A DNA stretch of 5,560 bases from Limnochordia bacterium (GTDB lineage: Bacteria; Bacillota; Limnochordia; Darwinibacteriales; SLO01): contig SLOG01000060.1 of the NCBI GenBank assembly GCA_007132635.1, positions 1 through 5,560 of the forward strand, written 5' to 3'. Shown here in pieces: positions 5,217-5,560 of this stretch (positions are counted from its first letter, which is position 1; each line of letters opens with the position of its first letter). The notes beneath the pieces were generated by a model. The model searched no databases and was not told the origin of the DNA. It saw only the letters and a program-made list of their open reading frames with translations. Both the position numbers and the translations under genes were made by a program.

Positions 5217-5560
5217 ACAATCAACGAGCACCCCGATCCGGTACTGCGAGAGATCTTCAATGACCTGCGGTTCCGCCAGGCCATGTCTCTAGCCATCGAC
5301 CGGCAGGAGATCAACGACACCCATTTCTTTGACCTGGCCATCCCGCGTCAAGCCACTGCAACGCCGGACACCAGATTCCTGGAACCCTGGATGGAAGAAC
5401 ACTACGCCGCATACGATCCCGAACGGGCGGCCGAGCTGCTCGACGACATGGGTCTGGAGTGGGATGCGCAGGGCCGCTACCGGCTGCGGCCCGCCGGAGT
5501 GGAAATGCCGACCGTGCGGTGGCGTGAGTGGTTTGACTCGGCCGGGGCTCTAGGAACCGA
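5217..5560 (+). pseudogene. Remnant of a second SBP_bac_5 substrate-binding protein gene (5'-truncated, internally deleted, runs off edge)
   Basis: A frame opening after TAA 5214-5216 encodes NEHPDPVLREIFNDLRFRQ and onward without a start codon. By hand alignment, about 60 of 79 residues from HPDPVLRE to GLEWD equal residues 374-452 of the protein at 472-2421, so it is the middle of the same family. The first roughly 370 codons are absent; hairpin copy 3 and the minus-strand unit occupy that place. After GRYRLRPAG the frame jumps to VRWREWFDSAGALGTE, which matches the intact protein's AGWANWRNSGGELGEE, skipping about 78 codons in frame. Codons end mostly in G or C, unlike the intact copy, so it is not a recent duplicate. 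No start, ribosome binding site or signal peptide is visible; it is most likely a dead remnant. The 3' end lies outside the window. Confidence 0.8.

Noticed and set aside
5329..5553. Plus-strand frame of 74 codons at the right edge
   Set aside because: Wrong frame relative to the clear homology with the binding protein; an arginine/proline-rich shadow typical of G+C-rich DNA.
1..5560. CRISPR array, tRNA or rRNA genes, or a transposase gene
   Set aside because: No regularly spaced direct repeats, tRNA-like cloverleaf or rRNA sequence was seen, and no frame resembles a transposase or integrase.

Overview
The window looks like a bacterial accessory region. Strong AGGAGG-type ribosome binding sites, a TTG start, a long family-5 ABC solute-binding protein and a sulfatase suggest an anaerobe-like, carbohydrate-scavenging lineage, perhaps Bacillota (Limnochordia-like) or Chloroflexota. 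This assignment is inference only; there is no rRNA or marker gene. Both ends (1-152 and about 5217-5560) are visibly richer in G+C than the middle, so the middle reads as a composite insert or genomic island.

Layout from left to right: (1) the C-terminal end of an unidentified G+C-rich gene, stopping at 152; (2) hairpin repeat copy 1 (159-205); (3) a leader of about 265 bases with a plausible promoter and small structured elements; (4) a secreted ABC-transporter substrate-binding protein (472-2421); (5) an intergenic 14-bp stem-loop (2445-2477); (6) a Cys-type sulfatase starting at a TTG with an excellent ribosome binding site (2518-4023); (7) hairpin repeat copy 2 (4110-4158); (8) on the minus strand, a two-gene unit with its own promoter: a 124-residue protein of unknown function (4711-5085), then a DxD nucleotidyltransferase-like protein (4177-4701); (9) hairpin repeat copy 3 (5168-5210); (10) a 5'-truncated and apparently internally deleted remnant of a second, G+C-rich substrate-binding protein gene running off the right edge.

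Functionally, the plus-strand pair fits capture of a sulfated oligosaccharide (or a peptide-like solute) outside the cell and removal of sulfate inside it, because the sulfatase lacks a signal peptide. The permease and ATPase genes are not in the window. The minus-strand pair resembles a two-gene nucleotidyltransferase module of toxin-antitoxin type, although that role is not proven.

The most notable signal is a family of three long near-perfect hairpins sharing a GCAGGAAA/TTTCCTGC core. Their outer arms differ between copies, but both arms of each copy change together. Copies 2 and 3 differ by essentially one compensated base pair over 20 pairs and exactly bracket the promoter-plus-two-gene unit; copy 3 abuts the break point of the truncated gene. 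This looks like a REP-type hairpin-bounded cassette of about 1.1 kb.
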